A DNA stretch of 12,715 bases, from contig JAJZBP010000035.1 in assembly GCA_021798855.1 (NCBI GenBank), positions 1 through 12,715 of the forward strand. The letters run 5' to 3'. A program made the position numbers and the translations under genes. The stretch's first letter is position 1; each line of letters opens with the position of its first letter. The notes under the pieces were generated by a model that was given only the letters and a program-made list of their open reading frames with translations, searched no databases and was not told where the DNA came from. Origin of the DNA: Bacillota bacterium. GTDB taxonomy: Bacteria; Bacillota; Sulfobacillia; JAJZIM01; JAJZBP01. This document shows, piece after piece, positions 1 to 7,392 of the stretch.

Positions 1-413
1 GGAAAAGGAGCATACTTGTTGCCCGTCCGTAACCCGGCCTCCACGTGCCCCAACGGAACCTTCCGGTAATAGGCAGCCAGAGCCCCCCACAGGGTGGTGG
101 AGGTATCCCCATGCACCAGTACCAGATCCGGCTTCTCTTCGGTCAGCACCGCGTCCAGCCCGGGCAAAGCCGCGCCGGCGATATCCGAGAGCGTTTGCCC
201 AGCCCGCATGATATCCAAATCGTAATCCGGCTCCAGTCGGAAATGTTGCAGGACTTGGTCCAACAGTTCGCGATGTTGAGCGGTAACGGTCAGCACAGTC
301 CGAAAAAAAGGCCGCTCCTTCAGCGCGGCCACCACCGGAGCCATTTTGATGGCCTCGGGCCGGACGCCGAAGACGACCATGATTTTAGCCTGGAGTTGCG
401 ACCCCTGATTCAA
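1..413 (-). CDS. wecB: UDP-N-acetylglucosamine 2-epimerase (partial, C-terminus outside window)
   Basis: Non-hydrolysing UDP-GlcNAc 2-epimerase (WecB/MnaA), which interconverts UDP-GlcNAc and UDP-ManNAc in the cytoplasm for teichoic-acid linkage units or other surface polysaccharides. The first 137 codons are present and the gene runs off the low-coordinate end. Visible family motifs are VFGVRPEAIKMAP near residues 14-26 (family consensus GTRPEAIKMAP), VHGDTSTT near residue 100 and HVEAGLRTGN near residue 124. I start it at TTG 413-411 because this gives the full first beta strand (QAKIMVVFG), overlaps the wecA stop as TTGA, and has an AAGGGA eight nucleotides upstream. ATG at 380 is the alternative but would cut into the strand. 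Translation is probably coupled to wecA. Family assignment is secure; the polymer it serves cannot be read from the window. Confidence 0.93.
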   Translation of the reverse strand, partial: MNQGSQLQAKIMVVFGVRPEAIKMAPVVAALKERPFFRTVLTVTAQHRELLDQVLQHFRLEPDYDLDIMRAGQTLSDIAGAALPGLDAVLTEEKPDLVLVHGDTSTTLWGALAAYYRKVPLGHVEAGLRTGNKYAPF

Positions 414-1444
414 CCAGACAGTCCCTTGTCCTTTAACTCCAGCACACCCAAGCGATGTGCCCCAAGAGTCAACCCCACCAACATCAGGCCCACCAATGTC
501 CATGCCCCGTTGGAAAAATCAACCGCCAAGCCGGCCAGTCCCAGGAAAACGCTGACCAAGTAAAGGATGACCACCACTTGGCGCTGACTCAAGCCGGCTG
601 CCATCAGCCGATGATGAATGTGATTGCGGTCGGCGGCAACGATGGGACGGCCATTCACCAAGCGGCGCAGGATGGCGAAAGCGGTGTCGAAAATCGGAAG
701 GCCCAGGGCCAGCACCGGCACGGCCAAGGCGATGGCCGTTGTGCTTTTCAGGGTTCCATCAACCGCCACCGCGGCAATCGCAAATCCCAGGAACATGGCC
801 CCGGTATCGCCGAGGAAGATCTTGGCCTTGCGGTTAAAGTTGTGGGGCAAAAAACCAAAACAGGCCCCCGCCAAGGCTGCCGTCAATACCGCCACCTCAA
901 CCTGACCCCGCAAAAGGGCCACCGCAAAGAGCACCAAGGAGGCGATCCCGCTGATCCCCGCCGCCAAGCCGTCCAACCCGTCGATCAGGTTGACCGTGTT
1001 GATAACGGCCACCACCCATAGAACCGTCAATGGCGCACCGGCCCAGCCGGAGGAGAACATCCCTCCCCTCAATGGATCGGTCAGGTAACCGATCTGAACC
1101 CCGAAGAGGAGGAGAACTCCACCCGCAGCCGCTTGCCCCAAGAGCTTCAGGAAAGGCGAGAGGTTGAAAAGGTCGTCGCCGACGCCGACCAGAAGGATCA
1201 CCGCCCCCCCGGCCAAGATCCCCATAACATGCGCGTGTTCTGGGCCACCCGCCATCAGGACCGCCACGGCAAAAGCGCCGGCGATCGCCAGCCCCCCCAG
1301 CGTCGGCACCGGTTGGCGATGAACGCTCCGCTCCACCGGCCGGTCAAGGGCACCGAAACGCACCCCCGCCAGCCTAACCAACGGAGTGAGGAAAAATGCG
1401 CCGCCTATGGCCGCCAAAAAAGCCAGCAGAAAAATGATCACCAT
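410..1444 (-). CDS. wecA: Undecaprenyl-phosphate GlcNAc-1-phosphate transferase (TagO/WecA type)
   Basis: Polytopic membrane transferase of the MraY/WecA superfamily. It moves a HexNAc-1-phosphate, most likely GlcNAc-1-P, from UDP-sugar to undecaprenyl phosphate, the first membrane step of teichoic acid or polysaccharide synthesis. Seen in the protein (344 aa, usual length): PVPTLGG at 46-51, the Asp pair GDD at 89-91, NLIDGLDG at 152-159, LGDTG at 211-215, and HIHHRL at 275-280. The last is the His motif of WecA/TagO; MraY carries a different His motif. About ten hydrophobic segments. The start is uncertain by one codon: GAGGTG lies almost against ATG 1444, so GTG 1441 (codon 2) has the better spacing. 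It has its own promoter upstream and overlaps wecB by 4 nt, so the two form one unit downstream of the atp operon. Sugar specificity is inferred from the His motif. Confidence 0.93.
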   Translation of the reverse strand: MVIIFLLAFLAAIGGAFFLTPLVRLAGVRFGALDRPVERSVHRQPVPTLGGLAIAGAFAVAVLMAGGPEHAHVMGILAGGAVILLVGVGDDLFNLSPFLKLLGQAAAGGVLLLFGVQIGYLTDPLRGGMFSSGWAGAPLTVLWVVAVINTVNLIDGLDGLAAGISGIASLVLFAVALLRGQVEVAVLTAALAGACFGFLPHNFNRKAKIFLGDTGAMFLGFAIAAVAVDGTLKSTTAIALAVPVLALGLPIFDTAFAILRRLVNGRPIVAADRNHIHHRLMAAGLSQRQVVVILYLVSVFLGLAGLAVDFSNGAWTLVGLMLVGLTLGAHRLGVLELKDKGLSG

Positions 1445-1514
1445 TCACCTCGCCGAAAAAAGCAAATTAAGCAGCAATATCCTGGTAAAGAAAATAGCCA
1501 AAGCTCCTTAGGGC

Positions 1515-1526
1515 GGTGATTTCACC
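1515..1526. promoter_or_regulatory. Operator-like dyad just downstream of the wecA promoter
   Basis: GGTGATTTCACC is a perfect 5+5 inverted repeat with a 2-nt centre. It starts about 10 nt after the expected transcription start of the wecA promoter. That position would suit a repressor or an RNA hairpin in the leader. Its function is a guess; a 5-bp dyad can arise by chance. Confidence 0.3.
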
Positions 1527-1541
1527 CACGCTATCAGCCAA

Positions 1542-1570
1542 ATTCTATGCCCGAAAGGGTTAATTGTCAA
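1542..1570 (-). promoter_or_regulatory. Sigma-A-type promoter for wecA-wecB
   Basis: On the minus strand TTGACA (1570-1565, perfect -35) is followed after exactly 17 nt by TAGAAT (1547-1542, five of six -10 positions). Expected start near 1535 gives a leader of about 90 nt before wecA. It lies in an AT-richer gap between atpC and wecA, so wecA-wecB need not depend on the atp transcript. Confidence 0.8.
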
Positions 1571-1652
1571 GGCGACCCGAAATGAAAAGTGGAATAGGCT
1601 GCGACAACCATCCAGGAATGTTTCGGTCCAAAGCAGTGTTCGGGGATTTCGA

Positions 1653-1669
1653 AATTGCTTTTGGCAATT
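1653..1669 (-). terminator. Weak stem-loop after atpC
   Basis: AATTGC and GCAATT pair as a 6-bp stem around a 5-nt loop, about 24 nt after the atpC stop. On the minus strand the stem is followed by TTCG rather than a run of T, and it is AT-rich, so it is a poor intrinsic terminator. No better candidate lies between atpC and the wecA promoter, so some read-through is likely. Confidence 0.2.
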
Positions 1670-1692
1670 ATCGCACCAATTCCTTCGGGGCT

Positions 1693-2100
1693 TCATTTTT
1701 CTCCGGCCACGCGGAGGCGGGTTATGGCGCGTTTGAGGGCGGCCTCCGCCCTGGCCATGTCGATTTCTTCGCCTTCGCGGCGGCCCTTTTTCCGCTCCTC
1801 GGCCCTTTCCCGGGCCGACCTGGCCCGGGCCACGTCGATTTCCCCCGCCCGCTCCGCCGTATTCGCCAGGACGGTTATCCGATTCGGCATGACCTCCAGG
1901 TAGCCTCCGCTGACCGCCAGTTCCTCCCACTTTCCCCCGGCCCGCAATTTCAGGGGAGCAACCTCCAACGGGGTAACCAGGGGTGCGTGCTGGGGCAGGA
2001 TCCCCAGTTCCCCTTCCGTACCCCTGGCAATGACCATTTCCACGTCCGCCACCAATACCAACCGCCGCGGCGTGACTATTTCCAACCTCGTGGTGCTCAA
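1693..2100 (-). CDS. atpC: ATP synthase F1 epsilon subunit
   Basis: Epsilon subunit of F1Fo ATP synthase, part of the central rotor stalk; its C-terminal helices can inhibit ATP hydrolysis. The protein is 135 aa, the usual length. Residues 1-82 give the beta sandwich (RLEIVTP near the start, GELGILPQHAPLVTPL at 30-45) and 83-135 the two charged helices. IDVARA (88-93) and IDMARA (113-118) match the I(L)DxxRA ATP-binding motif known from Bacillus epsilon, and the ending ALKRAITRLRVA is typical. The reading frame is open upstream to 2208, but that part overlaps atpD and looks like random Arg-rich translation. The true start is TTG 2100-2098, preceded by a run of GGGAGGGAGG six nt upstream. Last gene of the atp operon, 55 nt after atpD. 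Confidence 0.95.
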   Translation of the reverse strand: MSTTRLEIVTPRRLVLVADVEMVIARGTEGELGILPQHAPLVTPLEVAPLKLRAGGKWEELAVSGGYLEVMPNRITVLANTAERAGEIDVARARSARERAEERKKGRREGEEIDMARAEAALKRAITRLRVAGEK

Positions 2101-2106
2101 GGGCCG

Positions 2107-2116
2107 CCTCCCTCCC
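2107..2116 (-). promoter_or_regulatory. Ribosome binding site fixing the TTG start of atpC
   Basis: GGGAGGGAGG on the minus strand ends six nt before TTG 2100. It is the only good Shine-Dalgarno in this reading frame between the atpD stop and the first conserved epsilon residues, and it rules out the longer open frame. Confidence 0.8.
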
Positions 2117-2155
2117 GCATCGGTGCCGCCACCGCAGACGCGCTTCTTCGGGTCT

Positions 2156-3553
2156 TCAGGCCGCCGCCGACTTGGCCGCCTTCTCCAAACACTCGTCGAT
2201 GCTTCCAACCATGTAAAAAGCGTCTTCGGGAAGTTCGTCGTGCCGCCCGTCCAGAATCTCCTTGAAACCCCTAACGGTTTCCGCCACCGACACGTATTTC
2301 CCGGCCATCCCCGTGAAAACCTCGGCCACGTGGAAGGGCTGGGACAAAAACCGTTGGATCTTGCGCGCCCGGCTCACCGTCAGCTTGTCGTCGTCGGACA
2401 ATTCGTCCATCCCCAAAATGGCGATGATGTCCTGCAGTTCCTTGTAACGCTGCAATACCTCCTGCACTCCCCGCGCCACCCGGTAATGCTCGTCGCCCAG
2501 CACCCGCGGGTCGAGGATGCGCGAGGTCGAGGCCAGCGGGTCCACCGCCGGGTATATGCCCATCTCGGCAATCGCCCGCTCCAGGTTGGTGGTCGCGTCC
2601 AGGTGGGCAAAACTGGTCGCCGGCGCCGGGTCGGTGTAGTCGTCCGCCGGAACGTAGATCGCCTGAATCGAAGTGATCGATCCCTTCTTGGTCGAGGTGA
2701 TCCGTTCCTGCAGTTCCCCCACGTCCGTGGCCAACACCGGCTGGTATCCCACCGCCGAAGGCATCCGCCCCAAAAGCGCCGAAACCTCCGAACCCGCCTG
2801 GATGAAACGAAAGATGTTGTCGATGAACAAAAGCACATCCCTACCCTCTTCATCCCGGAAATATTCGGCCATGGTCAGCCCCGAAAGACCCACCCGCATC
2901 CGCACTCCGGGCGGCTCGTTCATCTGCCCGTAGACCATGGCCGTCTTGTTGATCACCCCGGACTCCTTCATCTCGTTCCAAAGATCGTTACCCTCGCGGG
3001 TGCGTTCCCCCACCCCGGCAAAAACCGAAATCCCACCGTGTTCCTTGGCAACGTTGTTGATCAGTTCCATGATCAACACGGTCTTGCCCACGCCAGCCCC
3101 GCCGAAAAGCCCAACCTTGCCCCCCTTGGGATAGGGGGCCAACAGGTCCACCACCTTGATCCCCGTCTCCAGAATCTCCGTGGTGGTCGCCTGCTCCTCC
3201 AAACTGGGCACCGGACGGTGAATCGGCCAGACCTCCGCCCGCACCGGTTCGCCCTCGTCCACCACTTCCCCCAGCACGTTGAAAATCCTCCCCAGCGTCT
3301 GGGGCCCCACCGGCACCGCGATCGCCGCCCCGGTGTCAACCACTTCCATCCCCCGCGTCATGCCGTCGGTGGAACCCATGGCCATGCAACGCACCCGGTT
3401 TTCCCCAAGCTGCTGCACCACTTCCGCCACCAGTTCCCCCTCGCTCATCCGCACCCTGACCCCGTTCAGGATGGCCGGCAAACTCCCTTCTGGAAATTCC
3501 ACGTCAACCACCGGCCCGATGATCCTGGTTACCCTCCCTATCCTCTCCACCAA
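2156..3553 (-). CDS. atpD: ATP synthase F1 beta subunit
   Basis: Catalytic beta subunit of F1, which makes ATP from ADP and phosphate as gamma rotates. Full length (465 aa from the TTG). Seen: P-loop GGAGVGKT at 151-158, catalytic-loop GERTREGND with Glu183, Walker B LLFID ending at Asp245, the MPSAVGYQP loop at 264-272, AVDPLASTSR at 336-345, and the DELSEED region as DELSDDD at 383-389. That last form keeps the acidic character and is within family variation. The frame opens with TTG 3553 followed by GTG 3550; GGGAGG lies 4 nt before the first and 7 nt before the second, so GTG 3550 is at least as likely. It follows atpG by 28 nt and precedes atpC by 55 nt. No damaged catalytic residue. Confidence 0.98.
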   Translation of the reverse strand: MVERIGRVTRIIGPVVDVEFPEGSLPAILNGVRVRMSEGELVAEVVQQLGENRVRCMAMGSTDGMTRGMEVVDTGAAIAVPVGPQTLGRIFNVLGEVVDEGEPVRAEVWPIHRPVPSLEEQATTTEILETGIKVVDLLAPYPKGGKVGLFGGAGVGKTVLIMELINNVAKEHGGISVFAGVGERTREGNDLWNEMKESGVINKTAMVYGQMNEPPGVRMRVGLSGLTMAEYFRDEEGRDVLLFIDNIFRFIQAGSEVSALLGRMPSAVGYQPVLATDVGELQERITSTKKGSITSIQAIYVPADDYTDPAPATSFAHLDATTNLERAIAEMGIYPAVDPLASTSRILDPRVLGDEHYRVARGVQEVLQRYKELQDIIAILGMDELSDDDKLTVSRARKIQRFLSQPFHVAEVFTGMAGKYVSVAETVRGFKEILDGRHDELPEDAFYMVGSIDECLEKAAKSAAA

Positions 3554-3581
3554 ACGCCCTCCCTTTCCTTCCCCGTCCCCG

Positions 3582-4463
3582 TCAACCTTCCGCCAGCGCC
3601 TCGGCCCCGCCCACCAACTCCGCCAACTCCCTGGTGATGGCCGTCTGCCTGGCCTTGTTCCGCTTCAGGGTCAACAGCTTGAGCATCTTCTCGGCGTTCT
3701 TGCTGGCCGAATCCATGGCCACCATCCTGGCCCCCTGCTCACTGGCCTTCGCCTCCAAAAGCGCCCCAAACACGGTCCCCGCCACGTACCGGGCCAAAAG
3801 CGGCCCCAGCACCGCCGCCACCGTCGGTTCGTAAATGTAGTCCCAGGACGTCGTCGCCCCACCCCGCTCCTCCAGTTCCCCCCCGTGCAGAGGCAGCAGC
3901 CTGACCACCTCCACCTTGTACTGCATGGCCGACAGAAAACGGGTGTACACCAATTTGAGCTCGGTGAATTCCCCCGCGACAAAAAGCCTCTCCACTTCCG
4001 CCGTAATGCTCTGGGCCAACTCGTACCGAGGATCGTCCCCCAAACGAACAAACTGCGCCAATACCGGAAACGAACGGCGCGCGAAAAAGTCCCTGCCCTT
4101 GCGCCCAACCGCCACCACCACGACTTCCCTCTCCTCCCGCGCCAACTCAACCGCCGTCCGCCGCAGCACGTTGGCATTGTAGGCGCCGCAAAGACCCCGG
4201 TCGGCCGTGATCACCAGGTAACCAACCCGCCTGACCCCCCCGCTTGACCGCAAAAGAGGGTGGGCAAACCGGACGTTCCGGGACGCCAACCGCCCCACCA
4301 GCCCCCTTAGTGCCTGGGCATAGGGACGGGCGGCCTCCGCCGCCCCCTGCGCCCGCCGCAGCTTGGCCGCCGCCACCATCTTCATCGCCCGCGTGATCTG
4401 CTGAGTGTTTTGAATGCTCTTTATCCGCCGCCGGATGTCCCGCAACGAATCCCCGGCCGCCAT
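3582..4463 (-). CDS. atpG: ATP synthase F1 gamma subunit
   Basis: Central rotor shaft of F1, coupling c-ring rotation to the beta subunits. 293 aa, the normal length. The N-terminal helix carries the family signature (RDIRRRIKSIQNTQQITRAM, residues 8-27), the middle holds ITADRGLCGAYN (about 84-95), and the C-terminal helix ends with NKARQTAITRELAELVGGAEAL. The ATG shares one base with the atpA stop (TAATG), and GGGGAAGG lies about 4 nt upstream, so translation is probably coupled to atpA. The cysteine pair and insert used for redox control in plant chloroplast gamma are absent. Nothing unusual. Confidence 0.97.
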   Translation of the reverse strand: MAAGDSLRDIRRRIKSIQNTQQITRAMKMVAAAKLRRAQGAAEAARPYAQALRGLVGRLASRNVRFAHPLLRSSGGVRRVGYLVITADRGLCGAYNANVLRRTAVELAREEREVVVVAVGRKGRDFFARRSFPVLAQFVRLGDDPRYELAQSITAEVERLFVAGEFTELKLVYTRFLSAMQYKVEVVRLLPLHGGELEERGGATTSWDYIYEPTVAAVLGPLLARYVAGTVFGALLEAKASEQGARMVAMDSASKNAEKMLKLLTLKRNKARQTAITRELAELVGGAEALAEG

Positions 4464-5983
4464 TACGCCTTCCCCGCACTTGCGAAGGTCTGCTTGAACT
4501 CCTCGATCGCTCTCCCCAAAGCCTCCCGCGTGGCTTCCTCGATCTTTTCCTTAGCCCTGATCTCCCCGCCAATCTCCGGATGCCGGACCTTCATGAAAGA
4601 CAAAAAGTCCTTCTCAAACCGCTCCACCTCATCCACGGGCACATCGTCCAAATAACCGTTGATGGCCGCAAAAACGCTGACCACCTGATCCTCCATATCC
4701 ATCGGCGCGTACTGCGGCTGCTTCAAAATCTCCGTCATCCGGCGACCGCGGGCCAACCTCCCCTGCGTGGCCGGGTCCAGGTCAGCCGCAAACTGGGCAA
4801 AAGCCGCCAGTTCCCGGTATTGCGCCAGGTCCAACCGCAAACGCCCGGCCACTTGCCTCTGCGCCCTGCTCTGCGCCGCCCCTCCCACCCGCGACACGGA
4901 AACGCCCGCGTTCACTGCCGGACGCACCCCGGCAAAGAAAAGATCGCTCTCCAGGTAAATCTGCCCGTCGGTTATCGAAATAACGTTGGTCGGAATATAC
5001 GCCGACACATCCCCCGCCTGGGTCTCAACGATCGGCAGGGCCGTCAGCGAACCGCCCCCAAGCTTGTCGTTCAGTTTGGCCGCCCGCTCCAAAAGCCGCG
5101 AGTGCAGGTAAAAAACATCCCCGGGATAAGCCTCCCGCCCCGGCGGACGCCGCAGCAAAAGAGACATCGCCCGGTAGGCCACGGCATGCTTGGACAGATC
5201 GTCGTAAACCACCAGCGCGTGCCCACCTCGCCTCATGAAATCCTCGCCCATGGCGCACCCGGCGTAGGGCGCCATGTACTGCAGCGGCGACGGCTCGGCC
5301 GCCGTCGCCGCCACCACGATGGTGTATTCAAGCGCCCCGTATTCTTCCAACGTCCGCACCACCCGCGCCACCGATGACGCCTTCTGCCCAATGCCCACGT
5401 AGATGCAGGCAACTCCCTTGCCCTTCTGGTTCAAAATGGTGTCAATGGCCACGGCCGTCTTCCCCGTCGACCGGTCACCCAAAATCAACTCCCGCTGCCC
5501 GCGACCGATGGGCACCATCATGTCGATCACCTTCAGCCCGGTGGCCAACGGCTCATGCACGCTCTTGCGGTCGACGATCCCGGGCACCGGCCCCTCGATC
5601 GGACGGAAACGCTCGGCCTGAATGGGACCCTTGCCGTCGATCGGCTCCCCAAGGGCATTCACCACCCGCCCCAGCAGATTGTCTCCCACCGGCACCTGGG
5701 CGATCTTCCCCGTCCGCTTGACCGTGTCCCCTTCTTTGATCTTTTCGGTGTGCCCCATGACCACCACACCCACGTTGTCTTCCTCCAGGTTGAACACAAG
5801 CCCCCGCGTCCCATCGGCAAACTCCACCAACTCCCCGGCCATCGCCCCGGCCAACCCGTAAATCCGGCTGATACCGTCACCCACGGACAGCACCTGCCCC
5901 ACGTCGACCAGTTCCGCCCCCGCCTCGTAATTCTCGATCTCCCGGCTGATGATCCGGCTTATTTCTTCGGGCTTAACGCTCAC
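4463..5983 (-). CDS. atpA: ATP synthase F1 alpha subunit
   Basis: Non-catalytic nucleotide-binding alpha subunit of the F1 hexamer; it supplies the arginine finger to the catalytic beta site. 506 aa, full length. Start is GTG 5983-5981, after G-rich AGGGGGCGGGG. Seen: P-loop GDRSTGKT at 169-176, YDDLSKHAVAYR at 260-271, RRPPGREAYPGD at 278-289, and VSRVGGAAQ around 363-371 with the arginine finger at Arg365. Two departures from the family: residue 172 is Ser where almost all alphas have Gln (codon TCG), and the segment after VGGAAQ is SRAQRQ instead of the usual Lys-rich stretch. All else is standard. It follows atpH by 48 nt and overlaps the atpG start by one base. Confidence 0.98.
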   Translation of the reverse strand: MSVKPEEISRIISREIENYEAGAELVDVGQVLSVGDGISRIYGLAGAMAGELVEFADGTRGLVFNLEEDNVGVVVMGHTEKIKEGDTVKRTGKIAQVPVGDNLLGRVVNALGEPIDGKGPIQAERFRPIEGPVPGIVDRKSVHEPLATGLKVIDMMVPIGRGQRELILGDRSTGKTAVAIDTILNQKGKGVACIYVGIGQKASSVARVVRTLEEYGALEYTIVVAATAAEPSPLQYMAPYAGCAMGEDFMRRGGHALVVYDDLSKHAVAYRAMSLLLRRPPGREAYPGDVFYLHSRLLERAAKLNDKLGGGSLTALPIVETQAGDVSAYIPTNVISITDGQIYLESDLFFAGVRPAVNAGVSVSRVGGAAQSRAQRQVAGRLRLDLAQYRELAAFAQFAADLDPATQGRLARGRRMTEILKQPQYAPMDMEDQVVSVFAAINGYLDDVPVDEVERFEKDFLSFMKVRHPEIGGEIRAKEKIEEATREALGRAIEEFKQTFASAGKA

Positions 5984-6031
5984 CCACCCCGCCCCCTAAC
6001 CTTCTTGGACGTGTCGACGCAACTTCGCACT

Positions 6032-6577
6032 CTAAAGCCTCGCCTCACGCAACGTCGTCCCCAATCTGCTCAAACCACCGGACAGGCTTGCGTCCAGCAC
6101 CCGGTCACCCAGACGCAGCCTCAACCCACCTAAAAGTTGCGGCCTCACCCGCTCCATTACCCGCACCTCTTTCCCGGCGGCCCTCCCAATGGTCTCCCGC
6201 AAAGCCTCGACCTCCACCTTTTCCAGGGGAACGGCGCTTTGTGCTTCCACTTCCAGCACACCCTGAGCCGCATCCACCAGCCCCCGGTAAACAACCACGA
6301 TCTCGGGCAACAACCTCTCCCGCCGCTTGTCGCTCAATAAACACATGAAGTTCACCACCATCCCGGAAAAACCGCCCCCCAATGCCTCGCGCAAAACGGC
6401 TTTCTTGGCCTTGGGCGGAATCAAAGGATGCTTCAAAAACCGGGAAAACTCCGTGTCTCCTCCCAGCATGACCCCCAGCTTCGCCAGTTCCCCGCCCGTT
6501 CGTTCGGTCTCACCCCGCCCTTGGGCCAAAACAAAAAGCGCCCTCCCGTACCTCCGCGCCCCGGCACCCACCATCAT
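6032..6577 (-). CDS. atpH: ATP synthase F1 delta subunit
   Basis: Delta subunit (OSCP homologue) of the peripheral stalk, joining the top of F1 to subunit b. 181 aa, normal length. Seen: ARRYGRALFVLAQ in the first 20 residues, the NFMCLLSDKRRERLL segment near residue 80, QSAVPLEKVEVEALRE near 114-129, and the C-terminal pattern PQLLGGLRLRLGDRVLDASLSG. The start ATG 6577 overlaps the atpF stop as ATGA, so the two are coupled; a second ATG follows directly and either could be used. The Shine-Dalgarno is weak (GGGGCGG), which fits coupled translation. Confidence 0.95.
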   Translation of the reverse strand: MMVGAGARRYGRALFVLAQGRGETERTGGELAKLGVMLGGDTEFSRFLKHPLIPPKAKKAVLREALGGGFSGMVVNFMCLLSDKRRERLLPEIVVVYRGLVDAAQGVLEVEAQSAVPLEKVEVEALRETIGRAAGKEVRVMERVRPQLLGGLRLRLGDRVLDASLSGGLSRLGTTLREARL

Positions 6578-7068
6578 TGCAGCCGCCCCGCTTCCCGAAT
6601 GGCCTCCTGAATGAGTTCCCGCTGGCTGCCGGCGTCCAGGCTCCTTTGCAACAGCTTCGCCGTGGCCGCCACCACCAAATCGGCCACCTGCCCCCTCAGT
6701 TCCTCCGCCGCCTTCTCCTTGGCCCGCTCAATGTCGTCCAACGCCGCCTTGTATTTCCGGCTGATCTCGGCTTGCGCACCCGCCACGATCTTCTTCCCCT
6801 GCTCGTGCCCGGCCTTTTCCGCCAAACTCAGAATCTTCCTGGCCTCATCCCGCGCCTCGCCAATGACCCGCTCGTTCTGGGCCCGAACCTCCTCCGCCAA
6901 CCGCCGGTTCTCCTCGGCCTCCGCCACCAGTCGGGCGATGGTTTCCCGCCGCTTGTCCATGGCCGCCACCAAGGGACGGTAGACGTACAGAAAAAACAAG
7001 GTCAACAGAATCGCCCACACCAACACACCAGCCAGCATGTTGGGCAAGGTTAACTGCGTCGTCCCCAA
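6574..7068 (-). CDS. atpF: ATP synthase Fo subunit b
   Basis: Subunit b, the membrane-anchored peripheral stalk that holds subunit a and F1 still against the rotor. 164 aa. One N-terminal membrane helix (about residues 9-30, MLAGVLVWAILLTLFFLYVY) is followed by a long charged, heptad-like coiled coil rich in Ala, Glu, Arg and Lys to about 145. Start is TTG 7068-7066, three nt after a G-rich ribosome binding site that includes a run of eight G (7081-7074). There is a single b gene here; no b' duplicate is present, as usual for non-photosynthetic bacteria. 53 nt after atpE and overlapping atpH by 4 nt. Confidence 0.95.
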   Translation of the reverse strand: MGTTQLTLPNMLAGVLVWAILLTLFFLYVYRPLVAAMDKRRETIARLVAEAEENRRLAEEVRAQNERVIGEARDEARKILSLAEKAGHEQGKKIVAGAQAEISRKYKAALDDIERAKEKAAEELRGQVADLVVAATAKLLQRSLDAGSQRELIQEAIREAGRLQ

Positions 7069-7121
7069 ACGCTCCCCCCCCTTCTTCCGGCACCGCTCTC
7101 AGGCTCCGCCCGGACATCCTT

Positions 7122-7352
7122 TCAGTGTTTGAGGTTGGCGAAGACGAAATAAACAAAGGCGATGACCGGCCAGGCTTCCACCAAACCGACACCCACCAAG
7201 CTCCACGTCAACAGCCTTCCCAGCGCCTCCGGTTGCCGCGCAATCCCCTCCACCATCCGTCCCATCACCAAACCGTTGCCGATGGCCGCCGCCGCCGATG
7301 CGCCCGCCGCCACCAGCGCGCCCGCCAGGATCTGAACCTCCACCAAACTCAT
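7122..7352 (-). CDS. atpE: ATP synthase Fo subunit c
   Basis: Ring-forming proteolipid of Fo carrying the transported ion. 76 aa, two membrane helices joined by the ARQPE loop (38-42). The ion-binding carboxylate is Glu59 in GLVEAWP, close to the E. coli pattern GLVDAIP. Start is ATG 7352, with GGGGAGG eight nt upstream; the longer open frame to 7409 runs into atpB and lacks family similarity. Known sodium-type rings carry Gln in helix 1 and Ser/Thr after the Glu. Here the residue after Glu is Ala60, favouring protons, but the Gln position is Asn26 (GNG), where E. coli has Ile. Helix 1 spells SxAxAxGxG (19-27) instead of the all-Gly packing motif. Ring size and ion are inferences. Confidence 0.96.
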   Translation of the reverse strand: MSLVEVQILAGALVAAGASAAAAIGNGLVMGRMVEGIARQPEALGRLLTWSLVGVGLVEAWPVIAFVYFVFANLKH

Positions 7353-7392
7353 TGCGCCAACCTCCCCAGTTGCCAATTTGTCGCCGGACCTA

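Noticed and set aside
2030..3637. Plus-strand open frame of 535 codons opposite atpD
   Set aside because: It is antisense to a fully conserved beta subunit, is rich in His, Pro and Arg, and has no domain or ribosome binding site. GC-rich genes with few stops on the opposite strand produce such frames.
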